Assembly (NCBI GenBank): GCA_965213545.1
Contig: CBDBZL010000002.1
Span: 310,001-374,000 of the forward strand
Direction: 5' to 3'
Source of the DNA: CBDBZL01 sp965213545
GTDB lineage: Bacteria > Pseudomonadota > Alphaproteobacteria > Sphingomonadales > Sphingomonadaceae
Length of the DNA: 64,000 nt
Shown one piece after another: positions 35,142-44,626 of this stretch (position 1 is its first letter; the number at the start of each line of letters is the position of its first letter). Both the position numbers and the translations under genes were made by a program. A model generated the notes under the pieces. The model was not told the origin of the DNA. It did not search any database and saw only the letters and a program-made list of their open reading frames with translations.

Positions 35142-35161
35142 CGCGAAAATTAAGTTTCGCG
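35142..35161. promoter_or_regulatory. Operator-like palindrome CGCGAAA-N6-TTTCGCG
   Basis: A perfect 7-bp inverted repeat with a 6-nt AT-rich centre, 28 nt upstream of the degenerate start of the TonB receptor and in the lepA-receptor intergenic region. The size, symmetry and position suit a dimeric repressor site overlapping the receptor promoter. The regulator is unknown. Confidence 0.45.
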
Positions 35162-35302
35162 ATGTTTTGTTGTGCATAACCGGCCGCCATGATTACGCAA
35201 AACAAACAGACGACCGGCGGCTGTCATGCCCCGATGCCATTGCGCGTTCCGGATCACCCGCTAATACGGCAGCCGCGCTAAATCCGCGCCCAGCTGTTCC
35301 AG

Positions 35303-37123
35303 CTATTCCTCCCCCATGCGCAATGCGGCGATGAACGCTTCCTGGGGGATCGACACATTGCCATATTCGCGCATCCGCGCCTTGCCCTTCTTCTGCTTCT
35401 CCAGCAGCTTCTTTTTGCGCGTGATGTCACCGCCATAGCATTTGGCGGTGACGTCTTTCCTCAGCGCGGCGATGGTTTCGCGCGCGATCACCTTGCCACC
35501 GATTGCCGCTTGGATCGGCACCTTGAACAGGTGGCGCGGAATGAGGTCCTTCAGCCGCTCGCACATCCCTCGCCCACGCTCCTCGGCAACCCCGCGATGG
35601 ACGATCAGTGAAAGCGCATCGACCGGCTCGTTGTTGACCAGGATATTCATTTTGACCAGATCGCCTTCGCGCATCCCGATCTGCTCGTAGTCGAAGCTGG
35701 CATAGCCGCGGCTGATGCTCTTCAACCGGTCGTAGAAGTCGAACACCACCTCGTTCAGCGGCAATTCGTAGCTCACCTGCGCGCGGCCGCCGACATAGGT
35801 GAGGTTGGTCTGGATCCCGCGCCGGTCCTGGCACAGCTTGAGGATTGAGCCGAGATATTCGTCCGGCGTATAGATCACCGCCTTGATCCACGGCTCCTCG
35901 ATCCACTCGATCCGGTTGGGATCGGGATAGTCGGCCGGATTGTGCAGCTCGATGGTCGCCGCCTCCTCGGTCCGGGTGTGCGCAAGCTGGATGCGATAGA
36001 CCACCGAGGGCGCGGTAGTGATGAGGTCGAGGTCGTATTCCCGGCTCAGCCGCTCCTGGATGATCTCGAGGTGAAGCAGCCCCAAAAAGCCGCAACGGAA
36101 GCCGAACCCCAGCGCCGCGCTCGATTCCATCTCGTAGCTGAAGCTTGCATCATTGAGCCGCAGCTTGCCGATCGACTCGCGCAGCTTTTCGAACTCGGCC
36201 GCATCGACCGGGAACAGCCCGCAGAACACCACCGGCTGCACTTCCTTGTAGCCCGGCAGCGCATCGGTCGCGCCATTCTTGGCGGTGGTGATGGTATCGC
36301 CGACACGCGCCTGCTCCACCTCCTTGATCTGGGCGGTGATGAAGCCGATTTCGCCCGGCCCCAGCTCGGGCAGCTGCTCGATCTTGGGCTTCATGCAGCC
36401 CACCCGGTCGACCAGGTGACGCGTGCCGCCCGCCATGAAGCGGATCTCCAGCCCCTTGGTCAGCACGCCCGAGATCACCCGCACCAGGATGACGACGCCC
36501 AGATAGGGGTCGTACCAGGAATCGACCAGCATGGCCTTCAACGCGGCGTCGCGCTCTCCTGTCGGCGGCGGGATGCGCGTGACGATGGCTTCCAGCACAT
36601 CGGCCACACCCAGCCCCGACTTGGCGCTGGTGAGTACCGCGTTGCTGGCATCCAGCCCGATGATGTCCTCGATCTCGGCGCGCACCTTGTCGGGTTCGGC
36701 GGCGGGCAGGTCCACCTTGTTGATCACCGGTACGATCTCGTGGTCGTGCTCGATCGACTGGTAGACATTGGCCAGCGTCTGCGCCTCGACGCCTTGCGCC
36801 GCATCGACCACCAGCAGCGCGCCCTCGCAGGCGGCCAGGCTGCGCGAGACCTCGTAGGCGAAGTCGACATGGCCAGGCGTGTCCATCAGGTTGAGCTGAT
36901 AGGTCCGCCCGTCCTTGGCGGTGTAATCGAGCCGCACGGTCTGCGCCTTGATTGTAATGCCGCGCTCGCGCTCGATATCCATCGAATCGAGCACCTGCTC
37001 CTTGAGCTCGCGCTCGCTGAGCCCGCCGGTAAGCTGGATCAGCCGGTCCGCGAGGGTGGATTTGCCGTGGTCGATATGGGCGATGATGGAAAAGTTGCGG
37101 ATCAGCGAGAGGTCGGTACTCAT
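35303..37123 (-). CDS. lepA: Elongation factor 4 (back-translocating GTPase)
   Basis: A ribosome-associated GTPase, 606 residues. G1 is IAHIDHGKSTLADRL, the switch II region is DTPGHVDFAYEVSRSL, and G4 is NKVDLPAA. The C-terminal LepA-specific domain contains RREYGNVSIPQEAF-like residues (MREYGNVSIPQEAFIAAL) and KKKLLEKQKKGKARM, which are diagnostic. It is apparently monocistronic, with an unrelated divergent reductase gene on one side and the broken receptor on the other. Confidence 0.97.
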   Translation of the reverse strand: MSTDLSLIRNFSIIAHIDHGKSTLADRLIQLTGGLSERELKEQVLDSMDIERERGITIKAQTVRLDYTAKDGRTYQLNLMDTPGHVDFAYEVSRSLAACEGALLVVDAAQGVEAQTLANVYQSIEHDHEIVPVINKVDLPAAEPDKVRAEIEDIIGLDASNAVLTSAKSGLGVADVLEAIVTRIPPPTGERDAALKAMLVDSWYDPYLGVVILVRVISGVLTKGLEIRFMAGGTRHLVDRVGCMKPKIEQLPELGPGEIGFITAQIKEVEQARVGDTITTAKNGATDALPGYKEVQPVVFCGLFPVDAAEFEKLRESIGKLRLNDASFSYEMESSAALGFGFRCGFLGLLHLEIIQERLSREYDLDLITTAPSVVYRIQLAHTRTEEAATIELHNPADYPDPNRIEWIEEPWIKAVIYTPDEYLGSILKLCQDRRGIQTNLTYVGGRAQVSYELPLNEVVFDFYDRLKSISRGYASFDYEQIGMREGDLVKMNILVNNEPVDALSLIVHRGVAEERGRGMCERLKDLIPRHLFKVPIQAAIGGKVIARETIAALRKDVTAKCYGGDITRKKKLLEKQKKGKARMREYGNVSIPQEAFIAALRMGEE

Positions 37124-37261
37124 GGCAAGTGCCTCTAGCGCTGGTAGAGCCGACTGTCAGCAGCGCCTGACTTGCGAGTGGATATTCGTGGGCAAGCGTT
37201 CGAGCCGGCCGGACGCGGCGGGCGGAACGAGGTGGGCCGAACGAGGTGGGGACATGCGTTG

Positions 37262-38638
37262 ATGCGGCATATTGCCATCATCGGATCGGGGCCGGCGGGC
37301 TATTATACCGCCGAAGCCGCGCTGAAGGCGTTTGGCGATAAGGTTCGGGTCGATGTGTTCGACACGCTGCCCGTCCCCTTCGGCCTGATCCGCACCGGCG
37401 TTGCCCCCGACCACCAGTCCATCAAGCTGGTCTCGCGTCGCTACGCCAAGGTGGCGCTCGACGAGCGGGCGCGTTTCATCGGCAATGTCGCCGTGGGCCG
37501 CGACGTGACCATCGAAGAAATGCGCACGCTTTACGACGCGGTGATACTAGCCACGGGCGCGCCGCAGGACCGCTCGCTGGGCATTCCGGGCTGTGACCTT
37601 GGCAATGTCTTCGGCAGCGCTGCCTTTGTCGGCTGGTATAACGGCCACCCGTTGCATAGTCGGCTCGATCCCGTCCTTTTAGGGCGCACGGCGGTGATCG
37701 TGGGAATGGGCAATGTCGCGCTCGATGTCGCCCGCATCCTAGCCAAGACGCAGGCCGAGCTGGAAGCAAGCGACATCGTTGCGCATGCCTACCGGGCGCT
37801 GGCCGGATCGAAGATAGCGCGTATCTGCATTCTGGGCCGGCGCGGACCGCACGCGATCGCGATGACACCCAAGGAACTGGGCGAGCTTGGCGCACTCGAG
37901 CGTGCCCGCCCGGTGGTGCGGCAGGCCGATTTGCCCGATCTGCGCGAGGATGACGCGCTCGAGCCCGGACGGCGCAAGTCGGTCACCCTGCTCCGCGATT
38001 TCGCCGCCCGCGAGGGGGCGGATGCGAGCGATGGCAGGCTGCGGATCGAGTTCCATTTCAACGTCAGTCCACAGGCGATCCTGGGGAATGATCGGATCGA
38101 GGCGGTTCAGCTTGCCCGCACCCGGGTGGTGCGCGGCAGCGTCGTGCCCACGGGTGAGACCTTCCGCCTGCCTGCCGACCTGCTGGTAAGCTGTATCGGC
38201 TATCGCACCGCGCCCATCGCCGGTGTGGCGTTCGAAGAGGGCGCGGGTCGTTTTGCCAATGAAGACGGACGCATCGCGGCGGCGGACGGAGACCTGGGGG
38301 GGCTCTACTGCGTCGGCTGGGCGCGGCGTGGTCCCACCGGAACCATCGGCTCCAACCGTCCCGACGGCTATGCGCTGATGACGCTGGTCCAAGCCGATAT
38401 TGCGAACGCCCAGACGGGCGCCGATGGCAAGGCTGGAGGCGCCGGCTTCGAAGCGCTGGCCACCGAACGCGCGCTCGATATCGTCACGTTCCGTGACTGG
38501 CTGCGGATCGACCAGGCCGAGATCGCGGCGGCCAGACAAGGCGCGCCGCGCGAGAAGTTCGTCGATCATGCGGCGATGCTGGAGGCGCGGGGCGCGGCCG
38601 TCACGACCGTGCTCCGCGACCGCGATCCTCAGGCGTAG
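37262..38638 (+). CDS. Ferredoxin--NADP reductase, adrenodoxin-reductase (FprA) type
   Basis: A flavoprotein of 458 residues that moves electrons between ferredoxin and NADP(H). FAD-binding IIGSGPAGYYTAEAAL is followed by DTLPVPFGLIRTGVAPDHQ, a hallmark of the mitochondrial adrenodoxin-reductase/FprA family. VIVGMGNVALDVARILA binds NADP. WARRGPTGTIGSNRPD is the conserved C-terminal FAD site. ATG 37262 is used, and the frame from 37172 includes an unlikely extension. It could reoxidise ferredoxin reduced by KorAB. Its tail overlaps the converging PEP-CTERM gene by 10 nt. Confidence 0.92.
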   Translation: MRHIAIIGSGPAGYYTAEAALKAFGDKVRVDVFDTLPVPFGLIRTGVAPDHQSIKLVSRRYAKVALDERARFIGNVAVGRDVTIEEMRTLYDAVILATGAPQDRSLGIPGCDLGNVFGSAAFVGWYNGHPLHSRLDPVLLGRTAVIVGMGNVALDVARILAKTQAELEASDIVAHAYRALAGSKIARICILGRRGPHAIAMTPKELGELGALERARPVVRQADLPDLREDDALEPGRRKSVTLLRDFAAREGADASDGRLRIEFHFNVSPQAILGNDRIEAVQLARTRVVRGSVVPTGETFRLPADLLVSCIGYRTAPIAGVAFEEGAGRFANEDGRIAAADGDLGGLYCVGWARRGPTGTIGSNRPDGYALMTLVQADIANAQTGADGKAGGAGFEALATERALDIVTFRDWLRIDQAEIAAARQGAPREKFVDHAAMLEARGAAVTTVLRDRDPQA

Positions 38639-39354
38639 GCCAGGTTCTGGCGCGCGGTACGCCGGCGAACCGCTGCACCCACCGCGCCGAAGCCCAGGAG
38701 CATCATCGCCCAGGTCGAGGGTTCGGGAACAGCCGTGGGTGCCATCGTGTAAGACACGCCCTTCAGCTTGAAGCCGTCGGGAAAGGCGTCGGGCGAGCCC
38801 GCCAGCCCGGCTCCGATCAGCCAAGTATTTCCATTATGACCCGCCGAGTTGATACCCCGGATGCTGTTGCCGCTCTTGCCGACCGAACCCGAAGACCAGG
38901 TCTGGAAACCGGCCAGTGCGACCGTGGCAGCCTTGCCGTTGAAGCCTGGCTGGGTGGTGAAGCTCTGGCTCATGTTGGCAAAACCGATCTGAGCATCGGT
39001 GTCGTTCATTCCATGCCAGCCGGTGCGAAATTCGCCGCTGTCCAGAACCACGTTCTGGTCGAACTGGAGGACGATGAAGTCGCGCCGTCCCATATTGTCC
39101 ACGGTGTGCGAATTGTCGCCGCTGAAGCTTACGCCCAGCCCTTGCGAATAGCGGCCCAAGCTCGATTGCTTCACCGCCGATGAGCTGTCGATCGACCAGG
39201 CGGTAGCGCTCACCTTCACCTTGCCATCGGCATAGACGCGGCCCGCGCCACTGGCGGTGCCACTGGCCGTGAAATCCAGCCATTCGGCGGCCGATGCGGG
39301 TACCGCGAGTGCTACCAGGCTTGCTCCCAGAACGAGTTTGGCGAACATCTTCAT
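38629..39354 (-). CDS. PEP-CTERM exported protein
   Basis: A 241-residue secreted protein. The signal peptide is AKLVLGASLVALAVPASA, cut before AEWLDF. The mature domain is Ser/Gly-rich and low in Cys, with no recognised fold. The C-terminal sorting signal is VPEPSTWAMMLLGFGAVG followed by a basic AVRRRTARQ tail, which would be processed by an exosortase. ATG 39354 has AAGGAAAC upstream and is preferred to ATG 39375. PEP-CTERM proteins are linked to exopolysaccharide and envelope matrices, but no exosortase or EPS genes are in this window. Confidence 0.9.
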   Translation of the reverse strand: MKMFAKLVLGASLVALAVPASAAEWLDFTASGTASGAGRVYADGKVKVSATAWSIDSSSAVKQSSLGRYSQGLGVSFSGDNSHTVDNMGRRDFIVLQFDQNVVLDSGEFRTGWHGMNDTDAQIGFANMSQSFTTQPGFNGKAATVALAGFQTWSSGSVGKSGNSIRGINSAGHNGNTWLIGAGLAGSPDAFPDGFKLKGVSYTMAPTAVPEPSTWAMMLLGFGAVGAAVRRRTARQNLAYA

Positions 39355-39730
39355 TGTTTCTGTTTCCTTGCGCATTCGTGCCGGCCAACGGGACCGGTTG
39401 CCCCAGCGGATCCGGCGTTCGGGTGATTGCCGGGACGGGCCTTAGCCAGCATGGCCAGCGCGTCATCCGTGCCGTCGCCACCGTGCAAGAACAGGACATT
39501 ATCGCGGGTCAGGCGAAACAGCGGCGATGGAAGCCGCCAGCACGCAGTTGCGGTCGACTTTGCTTCGATTGCGGTCCGAAGTGGGAATCACGCGATCGAT
39601 CCGCGGCGCCGAAAATATGACGCGCTCGCGATGCTGCTGGCTATAGGGGACTGATCCTAAACAATCATCGCGATTCGGACGGCCCGGCGGGGACATCGAC
39701 AAGCGATCATTCGACAAAAAGGGACCTCGA
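39355..39730. other. 376-nt region between the PEP-CTERM and catalase genes
   Basis: This holds the divergent promoters of the two flanking genes. Short open frames here carry no recognisable protein features. I see no clear hairpin, operator or RNA gene. AAAAAGGG about 5-12 nt before GTG 39731 is the probable catalase ribosome-binding site. Confidence 0.55.
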
Positions 39731-41824
39731 GTGACTGACAAGCTCAAACTTTCCCAAGGCGGCGCCAATCATCAGGAACCGATGGGCAAGGATGACGTGA
39801 TGACCACCGCGCAAGGCGCTGCCATCGCGGATGATCAGAACTGGCTCACCGCGGGCGCACGCGGGCCACAATTGCTTGAAGATCACATTGCCCGCGAGAA
39901 GATTTTCCACTTTGACCACGAACGCATTCCCGAACGCGTGGTTCATGCCAGGGGCTATGGCGTTCATGGCGAGTTCGAGCTGACCGATCCGATCCCCGAG
40001 TTCACCCGCGCCAATGTTCTGGCCGGGCCGAAGGGCAGCAAGACGCCTGTCTTCACGCGCTTTTCAACGGTGGCGGGCAACAAGGGCTCGCCCGACGTGG
40101 TGCGCGACGTGCGCGGGTTCGCGGTCAAGTTCTATACCCAGGAGGGCAACTGGGATCTGGTCGGCAACAACATCCCGGTGTTCTTCATCCAGGACGCGAT
40201 CAAGTTCCCCGACCTGATCCACGCGGTGAAGCCCGCGCCCGATCGCGGGTTCCCCCAGGCACAAAGCGCGCACGACAATTTCTGGGATTTCGTGACCCTA
40301 TCGCCCGAAGCCATGCACATGGTGATGTGGCAGATGTCGGACCGCACCATTCCGCGCAGCTTCCGCTTCATGGAAGGCTTCGGCGTGCACACCTTCCGGC
40401 TGGTGAACGCGCAAGGCAAGTCCAGCTTCGTCAAGTTCCACTGGAAGCCCAAGCTAGGTCTGCAATCGGTGATCTGGAACGAGGCGGTGAAGATCAACGG
40501 GGCGGACCCCGATTTCCACCGGCGCGACATGTGGGCCTCGATCGATGCCGGGGACTATCCGCAATGGGACCTGGGCGTGCAGATTTTCGATGAGGATTTC
40601 GCCGAGGCTTTCGAGTTCGACATCCTCGATGCGACCAAGATCATCCCCGAGGAACAGGTTCCGGTGCGGATCATCGGCACGATGACGCTTAACAACAATG
40701 TCGACAACTTCTTCGCCGAGACCGAGCAGGTCGCCTTCTGCACGCAGAACATCGTTCCGGGGATCGACTTTTCGGATGATCCGCTGCTTCAGGGGCGCAA
40801 CTTCTCCTATCTCGACACGCAGCTGAAGCGCCTGGGCGGACCCAACTTCACCCACATCCCGATCAACGCGCCCAAGTGCCCGGTGCGCAATTTCCAGCAG
40901 GATGGTCACATGGCGATGACCAATCCCAAGGGGCGGGCGAATTACGAGCCCAACTCATGGGGTTCGGGCGATGGGGTTGAGGAGGATCGCGGGCCTCGCG
41001 CATGCCCGATGAACGGGTTCACCACCTATGAGGCGCCGGTTACCGGCCCCAAGCGGCGCGTGCGCAGCGAGACCTTCGCCGATCACTATAGCCAGGCGCG
41101 CCAGTTCTATGTCAGCCAGACACCCGTCGAGCAGACCCATCTGGCGAACGCGCTGGTGTTCGAGCTGTCCAAGGTCGAGCGGATGGATATTCGCAAGCGG
41201 ATGATCGGCCACCTGCGCCACATACACGCTTCGCTGGCTCAGGAAGTGTGCGACGGCATCGGTCTTGCGCAGATGCCGGACAAGGTTCCGTTGGCCCGCG
41301 AACCCAGGACCGACTTGCCCGAAAGCCCGGCGTTGTCGATCATCAAGAACGGTCCGGCGAGCTTCAAGGGACGAAAGCTTGGTATCTATATCGCGCCGGG
41401 CGGTGATGCCGCGGTGGTACAGGCGCTGCATGATGCCGCGAAGGCCGCCGGAGCCATGGTGGGGATCGTTGCGCCGCATATCGCGGGGGCAAAACTGTCC
41501 GATGGCGCCCTGATGCCGGCGAACGAGAAGATCGATGGCGGCCCCTCGGTGGTGTTCGATGCGGTCGCACTGGTCATGGGCAAGGATGCGGGTGCCAGGC
41601 TGGCGCATGACAAGCCCAGCCAGGACTTCGTGTCCGATGCCTTCGCCCATGCCAAGTTCATCGGCTATGTCCCGGCGGTCAAGCCGCTGTTCGAGGCGGT
41701 GGGCGTCGCGCAGAAGATGGACGCGGGCTTCTTCGACCTGTCGGGCGGAACCGCGGCGAAGGACTTCATCGCGGCTTGCGCCAAGCTGCGCTTCTGGGAC
41801 CGCGCCGCCGTCAAGCAGGATTGA
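39731..41824 (+). CDS. katE: Large-subunit catalase (HPII type)
   Basis: Converts hydrogen peroxide to water and oxygen. At 697 residues it is a clade-2 catalase with a C-terminal extension. The catalytic His is in FDHERIPERVVHARG near residue 60. The core contains RGFAVKFYTQEGNWDLVGNN-type segments, and the heme-ligand Tyr is in FSYLDTQLKRLG. Residues from about 545 to the end form a flavodoxin/GATase-like domain starting KLGIYIAPGGDAAVV. The start codon is GTG with AAAAAGGG upstream. It converges on dnaN across a strong hairpin. Confidence 0.96.
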   Translation: MTDKLKLSQGGANHQEPMGKDDVMTTAQGAAIADDQNWLTAGARGPQLLEDHIAREKIFHFDHERIPERVVHARGYGVHGEFELTDPIPEFTRANVLAGPKGSKTPVFTRFSTVAGNKGSPDVVRDVRGFAVKFYTQEGNWDLVGNNIPVFFIQDAIKFPDLIHAVKPAPDRGFPQAQSAHDNFWDFVTLSPEAMHMVMWQMSDRTIPRSFRFMEGFGVHTFRLVNAQGKSSFVKFHWKPKLGLQSVIWNEAVKINGADPDFHRRDMWASIDAGDYPQWDLGVQIFDEDFAEAFEFDILDATKIIPEEQVPVRIIGTMTLNNNVDNFFAETEQVAFCTQNIVPGIDFSDDPLLQGRNFSYLDTQLKRLGGPNFTHIPINAPKCPVRNFQQDGHMAMTNPKGRANYEPNSWGSGDGVEEDRGPRACPMNGFTTYEAPVTGPKRRVRSETFADHYSQARQFYVSQTPVEQTHLANALVFELSKVERMDIRKRMIGHLRHIHASLAQEVCDGIGLAQMPDKVPLAREPRTDLPESPALSIIKNGPASFKGRKLGIYIAPGGDAAVVQALHDAAKAAGAMVGIVAPHIAGAKLSDGALMPANEKIDGGPSVVFDAVALVMGKDAGARLAHDKPSQDFVSDAFAHAKFIGYVPAVKPLFEAVGVAQKMDAGFFDLSGGTAAKDFIAACAKLRFWDRAAVKQD

Positions 41825-41843
41825 TCTGGTCGAAGCATCGCAG

Positions 41844-41887
41844 GCGATGGCCGGGACCGCGCGCTTAGGCGGGTCCCGGCCTATCGC
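41844..41887. terminator. Strong hairpin between convergent katE and dnaN
   Basis: GGCCGGGACC (41849-41858) pairs perfectly with GGTCCCGGCC (41872-41881). The stem is extended by GCGAT/ATCGC with a single bulged T. The result is about 15 bp of stem and a short loop, 20 nt after the katE stop. It lacks a clear T-tract on either strand, so termination may be intrinsic but imperfect or simply block read-through in both directions. Confidence 0.65.
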
Positions 41888-41958
41888 TTGCAGACTTACC
41901 CATCTGCGCCCGACAACACCGCGTTCACCCGCGCCGCCGATCGAGCGTGCAGCCAGCG

Positions 41959-43086
41959 TTACACCCGCATCGGCATCAGGACATAGAGCGCGGGGCTTTT
42001 CTCGTCCTTGCGGATCAAGGTCGGCGCGCCGGGATCGGCCAGGTGCAGTTCCACCGTGTCGCCGTCGATCTGGCCCAGGATGTCCTTCAGGTAATTAGCG
42101 TTGAAGCCGATCTCCATGCCATCGGAGGCATAGCTTGCCGGGACCTCTTCTGCCGCGGTGCCATTGTCGGGACTGGTGACCGACAGCGTCACCTTGTCCG
42201 TTGCCAGCCCCATCTTTACCGCGCGGGTCTTCTCGGTGGCGATGGTGGCCACCCGGTCCACGCCGGCAAAGAAGCTCTTGGGGTCCACTTTCAACAGCTT
42301 GTCGTTGGCGGTCGGGATGACGCGGCTGTAATCGGGGAAGGTACCGTCGATTAGCTTGCTAGTCAGCACGGTTCCGCCCTCGCCCGCCAGCGTGAAGCGG
42401 ATCTTGCTGGCGGACAGGCTCACCTCGACATTGCCGTCGAGCTTCTCCTCGAGCAGCTTCCGCAGTTCGGCCACCGCCTTTCTCGGAACGATGACGTCGG
42501 GCATTCCTTCGGCTCCTTCCGGGCGCGGCAGCGTGAAACGCGCGAGGCGATGGCCGTCGGTGGCGGCCGCCTTGAGCAGCGGCGCCCCCTCCTCGCTCAC
42601 ATGCAGGAAGATGCCGTTGAGATAATAACGCGTTTCCTCGGTGGAAATGGCGAACCGGGTGCGATCGATCAGTTCGGCTAGCGTGGTGGCGGCGATCTCG
42701 AAACCGGTCGGCAGATCGCCCTCCACGATGGTGGGGAAATCATCGCGCGGCAGCGTGGGCAGCTCGTAGCGGGTGCGATCGGCCTTCACGACCATGCGGT
42801 TGTCCGCCGCCTCCAGGCTGACGCGCGTGCCTTCGGCAAGCTTGCGCACGATATCGAACAGCACATGCGCCGAGACGGTGATCGCGCCTGCGACCTCCAC
42901 CGATGTCGCATCCACGCTCTCGACCACCTGAAGGTCGAGATCGGTCGCCATGATCCGGACCAGGTTCTCGCTGCTCGCCTCGAGCAGCACGTTGGACAGG
43001 ATGGGGATGGTATTGCGCCGCTCCACGACCGACTGCACATGCGACAGGCAGCGCAGCAGCTTGGCGCGTTCGATGGTGACCTTCAT
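41959..43086 (-). CDS. dnaN: DNA polymerase III beta sliding clamp
   Basis: The ring-shaped processivity factor of replicative polymerase, 375 residues in three repeated domains. The N-terminus MKVTIERAKLLRCLSHVQSVVERRNTIPILSNV is conserved in part, and LKAAATDGHRLARFTLP is the domain-2 hallmark. The C-terminus YVLMPMRV is the hydrophobic-cleft end, where partner peptides bind. It is not next to dnaA or recF here. The 168 nt upstream (to 43254) contain no gene. Confidence 0.97.
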   Translation of the reverse strand: MKVTIERAKLLRCLSHVQSVVERRNTIPILSNVLLEASSENLVRIMATDLDLQVVESVDATSVEVAGAITVSAHVLFDIVRKLAEGTRVSLEAADNRMVVKADRTRYELPTLPRDDFPTIVEGDLPTGFEIAATTLAELIDRTRFAISTEETRYYLNGIFLHVSEEGAPLLKAAATDGHRLARFTLPRPEGAEGMPDVIVPRKAVAELRKLLEEKLDGNVEVSLSASKIRFTLAGEGGTVLTSKLIDGTFPDYSRVIPTANDKLLKVDPKSFFAGVDRVATIATEKTRAVKMGLATDKVTLSVTSPDNGTAAEEVPASYASDGMEIGFNANYLKDILGQIDGDTVELHLADPGAPTLIRKDEKSPALYVLMPMRV

Positions 43087-43254
43087 TTTCTCACCCCCTC
43101 TGGCCCCACGGCACGTGAGACCGGAAATGGCGGAACCCCCGCCGCCGACAATGTCGGTCCGCCATCCTTAGCGCGGAGCCCCTAGCGGGCAAGCGCGCTG
43201 AACGATCGGCGGCGATGATTTGGGGAAAACTACATTGATCGCCTCGGCCTTGGC

Positions 43255-44016
43255 CTAGCCCAGCATGGCCATCCCGCCATTCACGTGGAGCGTTTGGCCG
43301 GTGACGTAACCCGCCTCGCGGCTGGCCAGATAGGCGACCGCCGCGCCGATATCGCCGCCCTCGCCCATCCGCCCCATCGGGATGCGCGCATTGAGTGCCT
43401 CCTTCTGCGCATCGGCGAGCTGGTCGGTCATTGCCGTGCGGATGAAGCCGGGCGCCACGCAATTAACCGTGACGCCCCGCCCCGCCAGTTCGGCGGCCAG
43501 GCTCTTCGACATTCCCGTCAACCCCGCCTTGGCCGCGGCATAATTGACCTGGCCGGGATTGCCCGTCGCACCCACGATGCTGGTGATGGTGACGATCCGA
43601 CCGAAACGCTCGCGCATCATCGGCCGGGCGGCGGCACGCATCAGGCGGAAGGCGGCGGTCAGGTTGAGGCGGATGACCTCGTCCCATTCCTCGTCCTTCA
43701 TCCGCATCGCCAGATTGTCACGCGTGATGCCGGCATTGTTGATGAGGATGTCGAGCCCGCCGAGCGTTGCAATCGCCGCGGGGACAAGCTCCTCGAGCTG
43801 CGTGGCATCGGCAAGATCGCAGGTGATCTCGACATGGTCGCCCGCCGCGCTGCTCGCCTCGCGGTTCAGCTCCTTGCGAAACGCCTGCAACTTGGCCGCA
43901 TTGGATCCCGACAAGGCAAGGCGGGCACCCTGCCCTGCCAGGGCGCGCGCGATCGCCGTGCCGATCCCGCCGCTTGCGCCGGTCACCAGCGCCCGCATTC
44001 CGCCAAGATCGAACAT
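43255..44016 (-). CDS. fabG: 3-oxoacyl-ACP reductase
   Basis: NADPH-dependent reduction of 3-ketoacyl-ACP in fatty-acid elongation. It is 253 residues. The motifs are TGASGGIGTAIARALA, ILINNAGITRDNLAMRM (a FabG hallmark), catalytic YAAAKAG after ITSIVGATGNPGQ, and the C-terminus TGQTLHVNGGMAML. ATG 44016 overlaps the stop of the upstream secreted-protein gene by 1 nt (TGATG), so expression is coupled. Confidence 0.95.
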   Translation of the reverse strand: MFDLGGMRALVTGASGGIGTAIARALAGQGARLALSGSNAAKLQAFRKELNREASSAAGDHVEITCDLADATQLEELVPAAIATLGGLDILINNAGITRDNLAMRMKDEEWDEVIRLNLTAAFRLMRAAARPMMRERFGRIVTITSIVGATGNPGQVNYAAAKAGLTGMSKSLAAELAGRGVTVNCVAPGFIRTAMTDQLADAQKEALNARIPMGRMGEGGDIGAAVAYLASREAGYVTGQTLHVNGGMAMLG

Positions 44017-44615
44017 CAAAGCCCCACCCCTTGAAGTGCAGCGAACTCCCGGGACGCGACACGCTGCATCGCCATCAAGCCGAATAGCGCGCCGGCATCC
44101 TCGACCCTAGGATCATCCAGGGCAAGGCAGGCCGACAGCATTACCAGACCGATGGCGAACTCTTCATCCGGCGTCAGCTCGCTTTGCTCATCTTCTGCCT
44201 TCGTAACAACCTGTTCGAGCGGTGCCCAGAATGCATCTCCGCCCTGCTGTGCCACCGCTTCGTCGAGCGTCGCGAGCTGTTCTGTAGTGAATGGTCCGGA
44301 CAGGCGAAAGGCGGCTTCGCTTAGCCGGCCCATCTCGTAAAGCATTGCCATGCCACGCGCCTCCTTCGACCAGCCATGCGCCAGGGCACAGGCATCGACT
44401 GCGTTTCGCGCAACGATGACCATCGTCACACTGGCATTGTAATTCTCGCTCTCGGTAAGGTCGAACTGTGCGGAATATCGATCGATCTCGACATAGTCCT
44501 GCGCGTCATAGGTCGATCCCATGCAGGCAAGACCCGGCACATGGTCCTGGGCCAATGCAGGCGCCGCGGCGACGAGACCGGCGAGAGTTATTAAGATAGC
44601 AGGCAGGGAGTGCAT
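44016..44615 (-). CDS. Secreted hypothetical protein between fabD and fabG
   Basis: A 199-residue protein with a signal peptide (LPAILITLAGLVAAAPALA, cut before QDHV). The mature part is helical and acidic. It has Cys residues in LACMGS, DACALAHG and LSACLALDD and no recognised domain. It lies 11 nt after fabD and shares a TGATG junction with fabG. It is therefore embedded in the fatty-acid operon and probably made in proportion to it. A functional link is not shown by sequence. Confidence 0.78.
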   Translation of the reverse strand: MHSLPAILITLAGLVAAAPALAQDHVPGLACMGSTYDAQDYVEIDRYSAQFDLTESENYNASVTMVIVARNAVDACALAHGWSKEARGMAMLYEMGRLSEAAFRLSGPFTTEQLATLDEAVAQQGGDAFWAPLEQVVTKAEDEQSELTPDEEFAIGLVMLSACLALDDPRVEDAGALFGLMAMQRVASREFAALQGVGL

Positions 44616-44626
44616 CGGACGATCCG

